The position numbers were made by a program, and so were the translations under genes. A DNA stretch of 7,467 bases from Fidelibacterota bacterium. Lineage in GTDB: Bacteria > Fidelibacterota > Fidelibacteria > Fidelibacterales > Fidelibacteraceae. The stretch lies in the NCBI GenBank assembly GCA_030620575.1, contig JAUXEL010000084.1:1-7467 (forward strand), read 5' to 3'. Positions 5,960-7,467 of this stretch are shown in pieces (the stretch's first letter is position 1; every line of letters begins with the position of its first letter). The notes beneath the pieces were generated by a model. The model did not search any database and was not told the DNA's origin. It saw only the letters and a list, made by a program, of their open reading frames with translations.

Positions 5960-6918
5960 AATCATATCTTATTCCAGTAATTATTACCCTGTTTGTATTA
6001 TTCGGATGCAGCGGAGAGGCATATATTCAGGTCAATAACAATACTCCTGCTACCATAATGGTCAGTGTAAATGACGCCCCGGACGAAGTGCTTAATGCAG
6101 GTGATACGACTGATGTCTATACGGTTAGGATCATAAAAGGTGTTATCAATAATATTCCTGTGGATGCCAGCGGTGAATGGCTTGGTGATTATTCAAAAAG
6201 TGTTTCTGTCAGTGACGGTGAAAATGTTGTACATCGCATTCACCCGCAACTCGCGGATATTACCATTGTCAATACCTCCGTTGATTCTGCTGTTTGCGTT
6301 ATCGAAGACAGTCAATACCTGTACTTTGCGGGATCCGACAGTATAAATAACAAATACGTTGTTGATGGAGACGTTTCTTTCGATTATGAAGGCCGGTATA
6401 TTTTTTCCGCTTCCGATGATCAGGTATGGTTCCCGGGTAATTCCTATCGCTTTGAGCTTATTCCGGATGCCTGCGAGATTCAACTGAATAATATTCATGG
6501 CAACCGGGCCATTTATTACGTTTTTATCAGTCCCGGCACAGCTACAGAATGGGGCGAGGATAGATTAGGTGATGATATTTTGAATCCCCAGGAAGCCTAT
6601 GTGTGGAAAGTGACGGGAGATATCCAGTGGGATATGCGTGTTGAAGCAGGTGATACCCATATTGATAGTCCGCTCTATGTTTATGAATTTTATGATACCG
6701 AAGGCTGTGAGTCAGACTATACATGGATATACGAGTTCCCGACCATCTTTACACCGGTTTCTGCCAGCAGTGCATCCAAAATATCACCGCCGCTCGGCAA
6801 CATGATAAAATCCAATGCTCTTAATAAATCCACAAGCAATGTTTATCCTGATGTCCGTATTGAAAAAATCAGAAAAACAGATGCCGGAAAAGCGGATATG
6901 AAAGCTTTGAGAAAATAA
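5956..6918 (+). CDS. Uncharacterised lipoprotein, possibly three beta-rich modules
   Basis: A 320-residue protein of unknown function. Residues 1-18 form a lipoprotein signal (MKSY, hydrophobic core, lipobox LFGC with C18 as the acylated residue). Serine follows the cysteine, which fits outer-membrane sorting. The mature part shows three segments that start alike, with a beta strand and an asparagine: AYIQVNNNT (22-30), ADITIVNTS (100-108) and CEIQLNNIH (173-181). They read as three beta-sandwich-like modules. The third contains TEWGEDRLGDDILNPQEAYVW (split as TEWGEDRLGDD, ILNPQEAYVW; 197-217) and DMRVEAGD (226-233). That WG..LG..IL.P......DIRV-type pattern recurs in other secreted hypothetical proteins as I remember them. 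The last 50 residues are Ser/Lys-rich and probably disordered. Its start overlaps the queF stop by 4 nt (ATGA), so translation is probably coupled, with no obvious functional link to queuosine. A terminator follows. Confidence 0.8.
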   Translation: MKSYLIPVIITLFVLFGCSGEAYIQVNNNTPATIMVSVNDAPDEVLNAGDTTDVYTVRIIKGVINNIPVDASGEWLGDYSKSVSVSDGENVVHRIHPQLADITIVNTSVDSAVCVIEDSQYLYFAGSDSINNKYVVDGDVSFDYEGRYIFSASDDQVWFPGNSYRFELIPDACEIQLNNIHGNRAIYYVFISPGTATEWGEDRLGDDILNPQEAYVWKVTGDIQWDMRVEAGDTHIDSPLYVYEFYDTEGCESDYTWIYEFPTIFTPVSASSASKISPPLGNMIKSNALNKSTSNVYPDVRIEKIRKTDAGKADMKALRK

Positions 6919-6945
6919 TTATTCAGTAAAACGAACTGGAAATAT

Positions 6946-6980
6946 AAAAGCCGTCCCGATGTAATGAGACGGCTTTTTTG
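6946..6980 (+). terminator. Rho-independent terminator after the queF-lipoprotein unit, probably bidirectional
   Basis: A perfect 10-bp stem AAAAGCCGTC (6946-6955) / GACGGCTTTT (6968-6977) with a 12-nt loop ends in TTTTTT. It lies 27 nt after the lipoprotein stop. On the minus strand the stem is followed by TTTTATATTT, so it may also stop transcription of the convergent gene. Confidence 0.88.
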
Positions 6981-7008
6981 TATTAAGATGAAATTTGATC
7001 AACGCTTA

Positions 7009-7038
7009 GTATATGGTGCGTTTCAATGTGCCATATAC
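7009..7038. repeat. Hairpin in the convergent spacer
   Basis: GTATATGG (7009-7016) pairs with CCATATAC (7031-7038). With G-U pairs the stem extends to 12 bp around the 6-nt loop TTTCAA, but only in plus-strand RNA. No T-run follows on either strand, so it is not a standard terminator. Confidence 0.6.
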
Positions 7039-7043
7039 ATTGT

Positions 7044-7071
7044 TGTAAGCTCAGGACCCTGTGCTCCTACA
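7044..7071. repeat. Imperfect palindrome in the convergent spacer
   Basis: Read on the minus strand, TGTA-GG-AGC-A-CAG-GGTC-CTG-A-GCT-TACA folds into a hairpin with 4+3+3 bp, one A-A mismatch, a 2-nt bulge and a GGTC loop. It lies 5 nt from the preceding hairpin and 13 nt from the stop codon of the minus-strand gene. It could be a decayed dispersed palindromic repeat. Confidence 0.45.
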
Positions 7072-7084
7072 AATGGATTCCAAT

Positions 7085-7467
7085 TCAGAAGTCTTTTCTA
7101 TTCCTGGAATGTTGGCCTAACTTATTCTTGTATTTTGTTTGCAATGCATTGAGGAAATTTCTCAGGTACTGATCCATGCAAGGTCGATAGGATTTATGAC
7201 TAGGATTACGGAAAAAAGCACTCAACTCATGTTTGCTTAGTTTAATATCTATTAAAGCGAACAGATCTAAGATGTCATCTGTTTTCAAATCCAATGCAAT
7301 TTTTAGTTTCCGAATGATCATATTATTGCTTAAAAAATATTCCGGTTCTGGTTGAGGACATTCTCTTTTTCCGCGTGTTTCAATGATTAAACCGTTGAGA
7401 AAAATGGCCAGCTCTTTATCTGTAAGTTCTTTTAATAAAGGATCATCCTTTTTTTTCAACCAGTCAC
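7085..7467 (-). CDS. DUF1456 (YehS-like) family protein, 5' end outside window
   Basis: A protein of the DUF1456 family (PF07308; E. coli YehS, 156 residues, function unknown). The frame stays open to the right edge: the codons before the TTG at 7457-7459 give DW, and DWLKKKDDP matches the family's WLRKED/WLKKEDD segment. The true start is therefore beyond the window, and roughly 30-35 N-terminal residues are missing. Visible family marks are IFLNGLIIETRGKR, then the second repeat NNMIIRKLKIALDLKTDDI, RNPSHKSYRPC and DQYLRNFLNAL. These align closely with the YehS segments FLNGLIYEKRGK, NNIVLKKLRIAFSLKTDDIL, APDHKNFRECGDQFLRYFL. The tail after FLNAL (QTKYKNK...RKDF) is basic and slightly longer than in YehS. 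The gene converges on the queF-lipoprotein unit. Nothing nearby suggests its role. Confidence 0.9.
   Translation of the reverse strand, partial: DWLKKKDDPLLKELTDKELAIFLNGLIIETRGKRECPQPEPEYFLSNNMIIRKLKIALDLKTDDILDLFALIDIKLSKHELSAFFRNPSHKSYRPCMDQYLRNFLNALQTKYKNKLGQHSRNRKDF

Noticed and set aside
7020..7026. GTTTCAA, reminiscent of the start of some CRISPR repeats
   Set aside because: It is a single occurrence in a hairpin loop region, with no repeat-spacer periodicity or cas genes.
7077..7110. ATTCCA/TGGAAT inverted repeat over the stop codon of the minus-strand gene
   Set aside because: A 6-bp arm with a 22-nt loop partly inside coding sequence is within chance expectation.
6964..7152. Plus-strand open frame of 62 codons in the convergent spacer
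   Set aside because: It begins inside the terminator stem, crosses both hairpins and runs into the end of the DUF1456 gene. It has no ribosome site.
1..7467. Mobile element, prophage or defence system
   Set aside because: No transposase, integrase, nuclease, toxin-antitoxin pair or tRNA attachment site is visible. The recognisable genes are housekeeping or exported proteins with similar base composition.

Overview
The window looks like a chromosomal segment from a bacterium of the Fibrobacterota-Chlorobiota-Bacteroidota (FCB) assemblage, most likely an uncultured or deep-branching group such as Calditrichota, Ignavibacteria, Marinimicrobia or KSB1 rather than a classical Bacteroidetes. Three signs point this way. 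A secreted protein ends in a type IX secretion sorting domain with the QNYPNPFNPNT motif. A V-type ATPase operon ends in subunits I and K. A promoter in front of queF matches the Bacteroidetes TTTG/TAnnTTTG consensus, although several genes here keep strong Shine-Dalgarno sites. The genus cannot be named from this sequence.

Layout, left to right. Positions 1-917 hold the end of a V-type ATPase operon: the C-terminal part of the stator membrane subunit I and the complete proteolipid subunit K, closed by a clear intrinsic terminator (943-980). Positions 1078-5364 hold a tight same-strand group: a large exported phosphodiester glycosidase with a C-terminal sorting domain, then nadC (NAD synthesis), then miaA (tRNA A37 prenylation), which overlaps nadC by 11 nt. 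Positions 5365-5560 are a non-coding spacer with an array of 8-bp imperfect repeats and the queF promoter. Positions 5561-6918 hold queF (queuosine pathway) and a lipoprotein of unknown function joined by an ATGA overlap, followed by a strong terminator (6946-6980). Facing them from the right edge is a DUF1456/YehS-family gene, truncated by the window end. The convergent spacer holds two imperfect hairpins.

The genes are mostly housekeeping: ion-coupled ATPase, NAD synthesis and two anticodon-loop tRNA modifications (i6A37 by MiaA, Q34 by the QueF pathway). The two exported proteins are the less ordinary part. I see no defence system, prophage, transposase, CRISPR array or RNA gene. The items most worth a second look are the complete set of Na+-ligand residues in subunit K, the 8-bp repeat array, the Bacteroidetes-type promoter with an inverted repeat in its spacer, and the uncharacterised lipoprotein translationally coupled to queF.
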